Positions 19,820 through 27,963 of a stretch of 64,000 nt of DNA are shown here, piece by piece. The DNA is from Rhodococcus sp. 06-235-1A (lineage in GTDB: Bacteria > Actinomycetota > Actinomycetes > Mycobacteriales > Mycobacteriaceae). The stretch's first letter is position 1. Each line of letters starts with the position of its first letter. The translations under genes and the position numbers were made by a program. The notes under the pieces are model-generated. The model had not been told where the DNA came from and searched no databases. It saw nothing but the letters and a program-made list of their open reading frames with translations. The stretch lies in contig NZ_NOYI01000021.1 of NCBI RefSeq assembly GCF_002258785.1, positions 310,001 through 374,000 on the forward strand, in the 5' to 3' direction.

Positions 19820-19935
19820 CCTGCATTTCTGCAGAGGCGGTCTGCGGCGATGTCGGTTGCATCGCTGCGTCGTTCGGTGAAGCCTTACAGGTGCTGTGGC
19901 CCACGTCACGGCTCCCTTCGAGGTGAGGACCACCG

Positions 19936-21387
19936 ATGACGTCACCCGCCGAACAGGCTCCGGCCAACCAGGCGCCGGCCGAGAAAGGGCTGGCTCGCGT
20001 AGCGCAAGCGCTCGCCAAGGGGACCGAGAAGTGGTTTCCCGATGCGTACATCTTCGCCCTCGTCGGCGTGGTGGTCGTGGCAGTCGCTGCGTTCGCCAAC
20101 GGGTCGTCTCCGCAGAATGTGGTCGACGCGTTCGGAAACGGCTTCTGGGATCTGACCGCCTTCACTCTGCAGATGGCGATGGTCGTACTCACCGGCTACG
20201 TCGTGGCCACCTCACCGCCTGTCGCCAAGCTCATCACGCGATTGGCGCAGGTGCCCAAGAGTTCCAGTAGCGCAGTCAGTTTCGTTGCACTGCTGTCCTG
20301 CTCGGTCTCGTTCCTCAATTGGGGGCTGAGCTTGGTGTTCGCCGGTCTGCTTGCCCGCGCAATCGCGCGCCGTGACGATCTGCGGACGGACTATCGAGCA
20401 CTCGGGGCTGCGGCATTCATGGGACTCGGAGCGGTGTGGGCACTCGGAATGTCGTCCTCGGCTGCTCAGTTGCAGGCGACGGCGAAATCGCTTCCGGCGA
20501 CACTGCTTTCGGTCACCGGAGTACTCGACTTCGGAACTACCATCTTCACGTGGCAGTCACTGCTGATGTGCGCGATCATCATCGTGTTGACGGTCGTCAT
20601 CGCACACGTGTCCGCGCCCAAGGGTGCAGCCATCAAGACTGCCGCCGACATGGAAGTCGATCTCGACGACACCGTCGCCGAGCCGGCACCGCGAACCAGG
20701 CCGGGGGAGTGGCTCGAATACAGCCGCATCCTGCCACTATTTGCCGGCGCGATGACGCTGGGATGGCTTGTCTCCCAACTGTTGACGCTGCCGGTGCTGT
20801 CGGTGGTCAGCAGTCTGAACGGGTACCTGTTGGTGTTCCTCATGCTCGGGTTGGTGCTGCACGGCACCCCGCGTCGCTTCCTCGATTCGGTCAGCAAAGC
20901 GGTTCCCGCGACGGCAGGAATCCTGGTGCAGTTTCCGCTGTACGCCGCGATGGCGGCCATGCTGACCAAGGCGGAGGGCAGGGGAGGCGTCACGATCTCC
21001 GAGCACCTCGCGAACTTTTTCACCGACATCGGCAGCGGTGGCGGATTTGCCGTGGTCATCGCGGTGTACACCGTCGTGCTCGGACTGTTCGTTCCCTCCG
21101 GTGGCGGCAAGTGGCTTGTCGAAGCGCCGTACGTGATGCAGTCGGCGACGGACGTGCAGATGAACCTCGGCTGGACCGTCCAGATCTACAACGTCGCCGA
21201 GGCGCTGCCGAACCTGATCAACCCGTTCTTCATGCTCCCGTTGCTGGCGGTTCTGGGTCTACGGGCGCGCGATCTGATCGGATTCACGTTCCTGCAGTTC
21301 ATCTTTCACTTCCCGGTGGTCCTGCTGCTCGTGTGGCTCCTCGGCATGACCTTCGACTTCGTGCCGCCGGTCATTCCGGCCCAGTAG
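19936..21387 (+). CDS. Short-chain fatty acid transporter (AtoE family)
   Basis: This integral membrane protein has 483 residues and about 12 hydrophobic segments. After a hydrophilic N-terminus the family pattern is clear: KWFPDAYIFALVGVVVVAVAA, LTGYVVATSPPVAKLITRLA, SFVALLSCSVSFLNWGLSLVF, GLGAVWALGMSSSAAQLQATA and GLFVPSGGGKWLVEAPYV. It is expected to take up short-chain fatty acids such as acetoacetate or butyrate. No ato catabolic genes are adjacent. It is the last gene before the tRNA-Leu gene. Confidence 0.88.
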   Translation: MTSPAEQAPANQAPAEKGLARVAQALAKGTEKWFPDAYIFALVGVVVVAVAAFANGSSPQNVVDAFGNGFWDLTAFTLQMAMVVLTGYVVATSPPVAKLITRLAQVPKSSSSAVSFVALLSCSVSFLNWGLSLVFAGLLARAIARRDDLRTDYRALGAAAFMGLGAVWALGMSSSAAQLQATAKSLPATLLSVTGVLDFGTTIFTWQSLLMCAIIIVLTVVIAHVSAPKGAAIKTAADMEVDLDDTVAEPAPRTRPGEWLEYSRILPLFAGAMTLGWLVSQLLTLPVLSVVSSLNGYLLVFLMLGLVLHGTPRRFLDSVSKAVPATAGILVQFPLYAAMAAMLTKAEGRGGVTISEHLANFFTDIGSGGGFAVVIAVYTVVLGLFVPSGGGKWLVEAPYVMQSATDVQMNLGWTVQIYNVAEALPNLINPFFMLPLLAVLGLRARDLIGFTFLQFIFHFPVVLLLVWLLGMTFDFVPPVIPAQ

Positions 21388-21431
21388 CAGCCCGATATGA
21401 TCGTCACCGCTGGAGGCAGTCTCCGGCGGTG

Positions 21432-21508
21432 GCCCCTATAGCCCAATTGGCAGAGGCAGCGGACTTAAAATCCGTCAAGTGTCGGTTCGAGTCCGACTGG
21501 GGGCACCA
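21432..21508 (+). tRNA. tRNA-Leu (anticodon UAA), class I fold with short variable arm, CCA encoded
   Basis: The acceptor stem pairs GCCCCTA (21432-21438) with TGGGGGC (21498-21504), followed by A and an encoded CCA. The anticodon arm is GCGGA-CTTAAAA-TCCGT with TAA at loop positions 3-5, and the T-arm is GTCGG-TTCGAGT-CCGAC. Only about five bases separate the anticodon stem from the T stem, so it lacks the long class II arm expected of a leucine tRNA. The 3' part recurs at 60039-60086. Confidence 0.88.
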
Positions 21509-21737
21509 GGGTCCATATGGATCCAGATTTCTGGACCAGGAAAGTGCTTTTCGGTTGGTAGCGTGTATGCCGGTGGCTTCCCACGGATCCGAGTGGACAA
21601 CCGACACAGCGGATTTCAGATCCGCGCGGGAGTTACCTTCATCGTCGCCGTTTCTTCGAGTTCGTGCAGATCAGGGTCGGTCTTCGGGTTCGACGGTCGT
21701 GTCCGCAGGTGGTTCGCTGTCACGAGGCTGTCACAAC
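21509..21737 (+). repeat. tRNA-Leu downstream flank, copy A of a diverged repeat
   Basis: About 230 bp after the tRNA are repeated at 60087-60315 with roughly four-fifths identity by eye. The stretch holds three potential hairpins. One uses GGTCC/GGACC just after CCA. The second is GCGGATTTCAGATCCGC at 21609-21625. The third region, around GCTTTTCGGTTGGTAGCG, is also found near 46111. It ends in the direct-repeat motif TGTCACGAGGCTGTCACAA (21718-21736). No open frame is conserved between the copies, so it is probably an RNA or recombination structure. Confidence 0.7.
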
Positions 21738-21857
21738 TGGACATGGTGTAATTGCTGCGGGATGCGCTCGAGATGACCGGCATCCCGACGGACTCGCGGC
21801 ATCACACCATCGGACGAGCGCACCGTCACGGATCCGACGATGGAAGTCGAGGACTTT

Positions 21858-22466
21858 TTACTGCAGCTCCTGCGGTTCAGGGGCACTCGCCACGGTCGAT
21901 AAGAGATGCCACAGTCGTTCGGCCAACCAACGTTGCTCCGAGGGCTCGTCGACGTGGTCGCCATCGAGCCACTTCGATAGCACCGTCACCATTCCGCCCG
22001 TGATGAACCATGCTTCTTCGTCGAGCCGCCTCGATTGACGGGAGTTCGGCGAGGTGTCGCCCAGTCTTTGTTGTCGGAGGTACTGGCCCAATCCTTCACG
22101 CAAAACGGTCATCACCTGCTCGCGGGATCGCGAGTTCGATTGAGCCCCGATCAGTTTGCGGTAGAACTCACGGTTCGAACCCAGTTCGGCCACAACGAGC
22201 CCGATGCTGCGTTCTGCCTGATCTCGGTCCACCGCCACGTCGTCGTCCAGCGCGGCGATCGACTGTAATCGCCTCCGAACGACGGCGGCGAACAATGTGT
22301 CTCGGTCCTGGAAGTGCAGATACAGGGTCGGCCTGCTGACGCCGGCAGCCGAGGCGATGTCGGTGATCGACACCTCCGCAGGATCACGGTGAGACACCAG
22401 TTCGGCAGCAGCGTCCAGTAACAGTTCTCGACTGCGTACTGCCCGAGGGTCCATGTTTGCGGTCAT
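21858..22466 (-). CDS. TetR-family regulator, divergent from twin membrane proteins
   Basis: This is a 202-residue repressor. The helix-turn-helix (about residues 10-55) reads VRSRELLLDAAAELVSHRDP, then SITDIASAAGVSRPTLYLHFQDRDTLF. The C-terminal domain contains WFITGGMVTVLSKWLDGD. The ATG at 22466 is chosen (MTANMDPRAV); a second in-frame ATG lies at 22454. It is transcribed away from the membrane-protein pair at 22565, and inverted TTACAT/ATGTAA sites lie between them, so it most likely represses that pair. The inducer is unknown. Confidence 0.86.
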   Translation of the reverse strand: MTANMDPRAVRSRELLLDAAAELVSHRDPAEVSITDIASAAGVSRPTLYLHFQDRDTLFAAVVRRRLQSIAALDDDVAVDRDQAERSIGLVVAELGSNREFYRKLIGAQSNSRSREQVMTVLREGLGQYLRQQRLGDTSPNSRQSRRLDEEAWFITGGMVTVLSKWLDGDHVDEPSEQRWLAERLWHLLSTVASAPEPQELQ

Positions 22467-22512
22467 CGTGGTCCACCTTAATAGGTGATGCGCCTCTCTC
22501 GCGTACCTTATC

Positions 22513-22542
22513 TTACATATGTATTGTAATGAACAGATGTAA
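22513..22542. promoter_or_regulatory. AT-rich inverted repeats, candidate TetR operator/promoter
   Basis: TTACAT (22513-22518) and ATGTAA (22537-22542) form inverted half-sites 18 bp apart. The left one overlaps a perfect palindrome TACATATGTA (22514-22523). The segment is conspicuously AT-rich in GC-rich surroundings. It lies between the divergent TetR start (22466) and membrane-protein start (22565), where promoters and operators are expected. Confidence 0.5.
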
Positions 22543-22564
22543 ACTACCGACGAGGAGTTCGATT

Positions 22565-23626
22565 GTGACCGACCAGCTGGCAGCGGGTGCTCAGGAAGCA
22601 CGTCCGCGCAAGAAACCGTCACCGACGGTGATGATGCTCGGGGGAATGGTGGTACCGCTCTTCCTGATGACGGTTCTTCCTCTGCTCTATACCTGGGGCC
22701 TCCATTCGCCGACGCCGCACGACATGGACGTGCGGATCGTGGGAACGTCGACGCAAGTCGAGCAATTCGCGCAGCAGGTTCAGGCGCAGGTCGGGTCGTC
22801 ATTCGACGTCGGGGTCGTAGCAGATGTCGACGCTGCAAAGGATGCTGTGTCCAGCTTGGAAACGCGTGGCGCCTACGATCCGGCAACGAACATCGTGTAC
22901 GTCGCGTCCGAAGGAAACCTGGCCGCTGCGCAGGCGGTCGAGGGCCTCTTCGGTTCCATTGCGGGCAAGACAGTCGGCACTGCACCTACCGTCTTCGACG
23001 TAGCACCGACGAGTTCTACCGACAGGTTGGGCGCATCGCTGATGTTCGTCGGCCTCGCGGCGATACTCGGCGGCTTCTTGACTGCGACAGTTCTCCAACT
23101 GCTCCTGCCAGGCCTTTCGCTGCGTGTCGAGCTGACCGTCATTGCCGTCATGAGCGTGGTGTCCGCGGTAGTGCCGGCCTTCGTTGCATACGGGGTGTAC
23201 GGCGCGGTGTCCGGAAGCATCCTGGAGGTGCTCGCACTGCTTGCACTGTCGGCGTTCGTCGTCGGATCCTTCCATCTAGGGGGGATGCGTTTGATAGGAC
23301 CGGGGATGATGATCCCCACGCTGCTGATCATGGTGCTACTCGGAGTGCCCTCGTCGGGTGCGGCGATTGCGCCTGAGATGGTGCCCGGCTTTTTCACCAC
23401 ACTCAATAACTTCCTTCCCACGCCTGCGCTACTGGAGGGCCTCAAGCGCCTCGTGTACTTCCCGGCAGCAAGTATCGGGGGCACCGTTGCCGTGATGGCG
23501 ATGTGGGGATTCTTGGCCGCCGGACTACTCGGGCTCTCGGTGCTTCGACACAAAAAGGATCCGGACGAACCGATCCTGAGTTCCTTCGCCGCAATTCCCG
23601 CACCCGAGAACGGAGACTCGAAATGA
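22565..23626 (+). CDS. Polytopic membrane protein with extracytoplasmic N-terminal domain (twin 1)
   Basis: This 353-residue protein has a transmembrane segment near residues 24-44 (VMMLGGMVVPLFLMTVLPLLYTW) and then about 120 extracytoplasmic residues. That domain contains a LETRGAYDPATNIVYVASEGN segment. Five or six transmembrane helices follow from about residue 155. The layout resembles ABC-2/YhgE-type permeases with one large outer loop, but I cannot assign a family. The GTG at 22565 has GAGGAG upstream. The stop overlaps the ATG of the second protein (ATGA). The two are paralogues, sharing the ETRxxYDP motif and the PTxxALxGLKRxxYF motif near the last helix. Confidence 0.75.
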   Translation: MTDQLAAGAQEARPRKKPSPTVMMLGGMVVPLFLMTVLPLLYTWGLHSPTPHDMDVRIVGTSTQVEQFAQQVQAQVGSSFDVGVVADVDAAKDAVSSLETRGAYDPATNIVYVASEGNLAAAQAVEGLFGSIAGKTVGTAPTVFDVAPTSSTDRLGASLMFVGLAAILGGFLTATVLQLLLPGLSLRVELTVIAVMSVVSAVVPAFVAYGVYGAVSGSILEVLALLALSAFVVGSFHLGGMRLIGPGMMIPTLLIMVLLGVPSSGAAIAPEMVPGFFTTLNNFLPTPALLEGLKRLVYFPAASIGGTVAVMAMWGFLAAGLLGLSVLRHKKDPDEPILSSFAAIPAPENGDSK

Positions 23627-24744
23627 GTGAAACAGTAACTGCGCCGGCTGCATCGAACGCAGACTTTCCAACGCAGGGAACGAACCATTTCCGCTTCTAC
23701 TTCGGCGACGAGCATTCCGCGACTCCGCAGCAGATGAAACGGAGGCACATGCTGACGGGCGGACTGTTGCTCCCGCTGTTCATGATGTTCGTCCTACCTC
23801 TCACCTACATCGGACTGTTCCACAGCCCCGGACCGAACGGTGTTCATATCGACGTTGTCGGAAACAGTCCGGCCGCAATGAAATTCGTCCAGAGCAGCGA
23901 TGCCCTCAACAACGACGATTTTGTGGTCGACCGTGTTGCGACGGTGGACGAGGGTACCGAGCGACTTCTCGATCTGGAAACCCGAGCCGTATACGATCCG
24001 ACGACCTTGACGTTGTACACAGCGCAGGCGGGCAATACACAATCGACCATCGCTGCGCAGCGATTCGTGACCGCACTCGCTGCATCGACGAATGCAACAG
24101 TGAATGTCGAGAATCTGGTACCACTCCCGGAATCGGACGCGGTAGGTGCCGGCGTGATGTATGTCGGACTCGGAGCCATCCTGGCAGGCTTTCTGACGAC
24201 CGCAGTGGCGTCGCTGGTTGCACCCGGCGTACGCATCAGGTGGAAAGTGTTGTTGCTCGGCGTGATGAGCAGCATCGCGGCGGGAATCCAAGTACTGATT
24301 TCCTACGGAATTACCGGGACCTTGCACGACAACATCGGCGGAGTCGCAGGGATGGTGTTTCTTCTTGCATTCACCTGCGGGATCGTCACACTCGGAGGTT
24401 TCGTGAACTTCGGACCGGTCATGATGCTCATCTCACTCGGCCTGTACATCATGCTGGGGGTTCCGGCATCGGGCGTTGCGGTCGGGCTCGATCTGGCACC
24501 GTCGTTCTACCAGTTTCTGCATCCGCTGCTTCCGACGTCCACGGCGCTGGACGGACTGAAACGTATTGCGTACTTCGATGGCTCGGGCCTGGGTCCTGTT
24601 CTGCTCACCATGTCGGTGTGGGCGCTGATCGGATGCTTGGGGGTCGTCATCGGCCACCGTCGCCGAGCGAAAGCCGTGGCGCTCGAACCGGCCGTCGCAG
24701 CTGCAGAGGTCACCGATTCCGGTTCGCTGAGTGAGCGCGTTTGA
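23623..24744 (+). CDS. Polytopic membrane protein with extracytoplasmic N-terminal domain (twin 2)
   Basis: This 373-residue protein is a paralogue of the preceding gene product and is translationally coupled to it. It has a hydrophilic N-terminus of about 45 residues, then a transmembrane segment (LTGGLLLPLFMMFVLPLTYI). An outer domain with VDEGTERLLDLETRAVYDPT and about six helices follow, ending in LPTSTALDGLKRIAYFDGSG and a final helix. The pair could form a heterodimeric exporter or membrane-stress component. No ATPase gene is adjacent. A strong hairpin at 24767 follows. Confidence 0.75.
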   Translation: MSETVTAPAASNADFPTQGTNHFRFYFGDEHSATPQQMKRRHMLTGGLLLPLFMMFVLPLTYIGLFHSPGPNGVHIDVVGNSPAAMKFVQSSDALNNDDFVVDRVATVDEGTERLLDLETRAVYDPTTLTLYTAQAGNTQSTIAAQRFVTALAASTNATVNVENLVPLPESDAVGAGVMYVGLGAILAGFLTTAVASLVAPGVRIRWKVLLLGVMSSIAAGIQVLISYGITGTLHDNIGGVAGMVFLLAFTCGIVTLGGFVNFGPVMMLISLGLYIMLGVPASGVAVGLDLAPSFYQFLHPLLPTSTALDGLKRIAYFDGSGLGPVLLTMSVWALIGCLGVVIGHRRRAKAVALEPAVAAAEVTDSGSLSERV

Positions 24745-24766
24745 AATCTGCGCTTGATCTGCACCA

Positions 24767-24808
24767 CTCCCCGGCGGACTCGGAGATTGAACTCCGACTA
24801 CCGGGGAG
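24767..24808 (+). terminator. Strong hairpin after the twin membrane-protein operon
   Basis: CTCCCCGG (24767-24774) pairs with CCGGGGAG (24801-24808), and an inner CGGAG/CTCCG helix closes a six-base loop. It begins 22 bp after the stop codon. There is no following T run, which is common for terminators in GC-rich actinobacteria. Confidence 0.6.
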
Positions 24809-24840
24809 CGCGTGTAGGCGCGTACGCGGTTCACTTACCG

Positions 24841-25140
24841 AGGATCGTGAAGGCGACAGTCTCGGCTGCCGCGGAGGGTAGTGGCGCGCCTGGCACCGCG
24901 ATCACGCCGCGTCAGCGAATTCGTGGCTGCCGAAGGGCGATTCGAAGTGGGCGACGCCGATGTCGCACTCGCAATCGTTTCCGGTTCCTGGCTGTCACTG
25001 GGGGCGTCTACTGCTCTCGCAACCCCAACGCGACGAGGCGGAAACGGTCGACCGCACCATCGAACGAGTGCTTCGCGCACTGGGAATCTCGACCGACGAA
25101 GCTCGAACACTCTGCGCCGGTGCCCTACCCGCGTCATACG
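24841..25140 (+). pseudogene. Frameshifted remnant of a TetR C-terminal domain
   Basis: Three short stretches in different frames read together as a TetR ligand-binding domain. These are RIVKATVSAAAEGSGAP (frame of 24841), then VSEFVAAEGRFEVGDADVAL and AIVSGSWLSLGA (frame of 24881), then LLLSQPQRDEAETVDRTIER and VLRALGISTDEARTLC (frame of 24960). At least two frameshifts separate them, and no helix-turn-helix part is present upstream. It is a decayed gene fragment. From 25140 to 25470 I see no supportable gene. Confidence 0.6.
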
Positions 25141-25473
25141 GCGTTACCGTACATGCGGTCGTCGACCCCTGGCCGGGTACACCGAATGGGCGTGAACACG
25201 CACGAGCCAAGCCATGGCCTGGCCTGCAGGTGCCCCCTACTCGGTCCCCGGCTTCGTCCCCAAGATTCGGTGGCCAGAGGCGCGGCAGGAGGTCGAGTCT
25301 TCAGAAGAAGGCCAGCTGAGCGTCGCCCACGGGTCCGCGGCCGGACTCTGCCCTTCCCGGTCCGCCCGACGGTCCACGTCGAGCATGGACGCCGAGCACC
25401 GAGGGGTGCTTCGAGTAGAGCTCGGTTACGGCCCGGCACCTCGAATCGGCTCGGATACGAGGCCGTTCGGCGG

Positions 25474-25509
25474 AACGGGCAGGCCACACCATGGTGGGGC
25501 CTGCCCGTT
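25474..25509. terminator. Perfect 12-bp hairpin before the amidohydrolase gene end
   Basis: AACGGGCAGGCC (25474-25485) and GGCCTGCCCGTT (25498-25509) form a perfect inverted repeat with a 12-base loop. It lies about 100 bp beyond the 3' end of the minus-strand amidohydrolase gene and could terminate it. Confidence 0.55.
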
Positions 25510-25605
25510 CCCGGTCAACTCCGACATTCGTGAGCCGGCGTCCGTGCGGCCGTGGCCCGGTCGATCAGCGGTTGGAGTAGCTGATCTATCCTGAATGCCG
25601 AAAGA

Positions 25606-26613
25606 CTATGGTTGCGTTGGGGTTCCGGCTGTCAGCCGAGGTAGGAGGCTGTAGGCGTTGTCGTGCATGACCTGCGCGAGCATTGTCGGCCTGTCGGCGA
25701 AGTAGGTGTCGACGTTGTCGGTGAACCAGGTCGCGGTGCGCGGGTTCGCGGCGGGGAAGTCTGTACCGAAGAGAATGTGGTCCGGTGCAACGAAGTTCTC
25801 GAGTGCCACCAGGTTGGTTTCGAATCCGGATAGGGCGGTCTCGTAGTAGAACGTTCGGAAGTCCTCGAGGATCTCGTCTGCTGTCAGTTCGCAGTCGAGA
25901 TGGAATGCGCACAGTGCGGCGACGCGTGCGGCGAGGTACGGGGTGCTGCCGCCCGAGTGGGCGAGGACGATTCGTACGTTCGGATACTGGCGTTTGCGTC
26001 CGCTGGTCACCAAATCGGCTGCGCCTTTGTAGGTTTCGTTCGGAGTTTCGCTGATCGGGGTGGGCAGGAATCTGCTCGGGGCCCGATTGCTACCGGGTGT
26101 CTGCTCACCGTGTAGGAACACGAGCGCGTTGCGGCGGTCGAGCTCGGCCCACAGTGGCTCGAAGATAGGGTCGCCCAGCGATCGGGCCTGATCTCCGGTG
26201 CCGTAGACGTTGGTCAGGGTTATTCCGTCGGCTCCCAACACGTCGAACGCGTAGGTCAACTCTTCGAGTGCGGCGTCGGTGTCGGTCGGGGTCGGCAGAT
26301 GAGCGAACAGTCCGAATCGTCCTGGATGGTCGTCCGCGGCCTGACGGGACAGGGTGTTCACCTCGCGGGCGAAGTGATGGCGCTTGTTCTCCGGGAGCCG
26401 GGATTCGATGTCGTTGGGTACGGACAGGATCGCGGTGTCGATCTGCAGTCGGTCCATGAAGTCGACACTGACCTGCGGTGACCAGGCGCTCTCGTCTTCC
26501 TTGAATTTCCAGCCGGATGTGTCGCCGAACAAGCCAGAGGTAAGCATGCTGGACGGCATGAAGTGGTGATGGAAGTCGATACGGCCGGGTGTGGTGGCGT
26601 TGTCGTGGGTCAT
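25606..26613 (-). CDS. Amidohydrolase-2 family metal-dependent hydrolase/decarboxylase (ACMSD-like)
   Basis: This 335-residue TIM-barrel enzyme belongs to the family that includes ACMSD and aromatic-acid decarboxylases. The N-terminal metal motif is RIDFHHHFMPS. Further sites are VFLHGEQTPG (barrel His), VRIVLAHSGGSTPYLAARV (second His) and the late Asp in DHILFGTDFPAANPRT. The ATG at 26613 is used; the ORF extends 36 bp upstream. It is divergent from a MarR regulator gene, its likely controller. The substrate is not deducible, but the family and the aromatic-catabolism neighbourhood suggest a carboxylated aromatic or an acyclic intermediate. Confidence 0.85.
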   Translation of the reverse strand: MTHDNATTPGRIDFHHHFMPSSMLTSGLFGDTSGWKFKEDESAWSPQVSVDFMDRLQIDTAILSVPNDIESRLPENKRHHFAREVNTLSRQAADDHPGRFGLFAHLPTPTDTDAALEELTYAFDVLGADGITLTNVYGTGDQARSLGDPIFEPLWAELDRRNALVFLHGEQTPGSNRAPSRFLPTPISETPNETYKGAADLVTSGRKRQYPNVRIVLAHSGGSTPYLAARVAALCAFHLDCELTADEILEDFRTFYYETALSGFETNLVALENFVAPDHILFGTDFPAANPRTATWFTDNVDTYFADRPTMLAQVMHDNAYSLLPRLTAGTPTQP

Positions 26614-26675
26614 ACTCACACTCAACGCGCAATAGTTGCTAGTTGTCAATAATATTCAGATGTTAGGTTCTTTAC

Positions 26676-27110
26676 ATGGTTGACACCGACGCACCCGAAT
26701 TGCAGCTCCTCGACGCGCTGTATCGCCTCAACAAGCTGGTCTTGACCGACGCTCGCGTGCACGTCTCCGCTGTCGCGCACTTGGATCTCGTCGACTTTCT
26801 GGTGCTTCGCACCGTGAAGATGGGCATCGATACTCCCGGTGATCTCGTCGTAGATCTCGGTCTGAACCCGTCGATGCTGAGCAGGTCGTTGTCCAAGCTT
26901 GCCGACGCGGGCCTGGTGATTCGCGAGATCGATTCCGCGGACTCGCGCCGATCACGGATCAGACTGACCGACGATGGTGTGCGAACCACCGCTGACATCG
27001 GGGGTCGGATGCGCCCCAGCCTGGCGCGGCGGCTCCAGCTCCTGCCCCCCGACCGGATCCGTGTCCTGTTGGACAGTCTCGAAATCCTGTGCGGGGATGC
27101 AGTCGACTGA
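26676..27110 (+). CDS. MarR-family transcriptional regulator
   Basis: This 144-residue winged-helix protein has PGDLVVDLGLNPSMLSRSLSKLADAGLVIREIDSADSRRSRIRLTDDG at about residues 53-97, the recognition helix and wing with the conserved DxRRxRxxLT pattern of MarR proteins. The start is ATG at 26676. The 62-bp gap to the divergent amidohydrolase start is AT-rich (CAATAGTTGCTAGTTGTCAA), suiting a shared regulated promoter. It probably answers to an aromatic or phenolic ligand. Confidence 0.85.
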   Translation: MVDTDAPELQLLDALYRLNKLVLTDARVHVSAVAHLDLVDFLVLRTVKMGIDTPGDLVVDLGLNPSMLSRSLSKLADAGLVIREIDSADSRRSRIRLTDDGVRTTADIGGRMRPSLARRLQLLPPDRIRVLLDSLEILCGDAVD

Positions 27111-27202
27111 ACCTGGACTGCTCGTGTTCGGTGAAGTGCGCCGCAGGAACCCGGCGCGAGGCCGCGGTCAGTGGTGGTGCTTCACCTCGACACGGTGTGG
27201 CG

Positions 27203-27865
27203 TCACATCGGTGCGGCAGGGTAGCGGGGGTCGGCATCGGACCGCTTTTCGTGCAGTTCGAGGTACGTGGGAGCGATCTCGGCGGCAGAGGTGCCGGGTT
27301 GCCCGGATCCGATCCATGCGTTGATGGCCAGATGTGCCGCGTACACGCCGTGTTCGGCGAGTACGTTGTGCAGGTTGAGAACCCAGTTGCGCAGGCCGGC
27401 CGACGCGATATTGATGTTGGCGAAAGACGGTGTCGGGTTTATCGATCCGCCGCCGGTGGTGACGATGATGGTGCCGGCTTTCGCGGCGATCATGTCGTCG
27501 ACGACCTGTCTCACGACATGTATTGCGCTGAAGTAGAAGTCGAGCTGCGGCTGAAGGTTGGCGGGCGTGACGTCGAGGACGCCGGCAGCAGGCAGAGTCG
27601 CGTCGGCCGCCGAGAATTCGAGAACGTCCACGGTGCCGAGTGTGGCGCGGATCTGGGTGAAGGCCGTGGCAATCGATTCCTCGTCGAGGAGGTCTGCGGT
27701 GAATCCGTGCGCGTCGATCCCCTCACTTTTCAGCTGTTCGGTCAGCGAACTCAACTTCGCCTGGTTTCGGGCGACGAGGGCGACGGTGAAACCTGTGCGC
27801 CCGAAAACGCGGGCGATTTCCAACCCCATTCCGGGGCCGGCACCGACTATGACAATCAACGACAT
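27203..27865 (-). CDS. SDR-fold protein lacking the usual YxxxK motif
   Basis: This 220-residue Rossmann-fold protein of the short-chain dehydrogenase/reductase superfamily has the cofactor loop IVIVGAGPGMGLEIARVF and the NNAG-equivalent region VLEFSAADATLP. It also has TIIVTTGGGSINPTPSFANINIASAGLRNW, where a classical SDR would carry Ser, Tyr and Lys. The Ser may be present, but no Tyr-x-x-x-Lys follows. It may therefore be an atypical SDR or a non-catalytic dinucleotide sensor. It is divergent from the HxlR regulator gene at 27964, which probably controls it. Confidence 0.82.
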   Translation of the reverse strand: MSLIVIVGAGPGMGLEIARVFGRTGFTVALVARNQAKLSSLTEQLKSEGIDAHGFTADLLDEESIATAFTQIRATLGTVDVLEFSAADATLPAAGVLDVTPANLQPQLDFYFSAIHVVRQVVDDMIAAKAGTIIVTTGGGSINPTPSFANINIASAGLRNWVLNLHNVLAEHGVYAAHLAINAWIGSGQPGTSAAEIAPTYLELHEKRSDADPRYPAAPM

Positions 27866-27963
27866 GGGTTCACTCCTGCTCGGTTACTATTTGTGTGTCA
27901 CCCCATCTTCTGTGTGTCGTATCCGCGGCACAAGAGGGCACATTCGTGTTCGTGAGGAGCGCC

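Noticed and set aside
22467..22985. N-terminal extension of the TetR gene at 21858 to 375 residues
   Set aside because: It would run through the divergent promoter and antisense to the first membrane-protein gene.
24767..24808. Possible tRNA (acceptor-like and T-arm-like pairing)
   Set aside because: Only two nested helices exist, with no D- or anticodon arm, and its position after a stop codon fits a terminator.
24754..25533. 259-codon plus-strand frame
   Set aside because: It mixes a terminator hairpin and a frameshifted TetR relic. Arg/Pro-rich composition indicates a GC-driven open frame.
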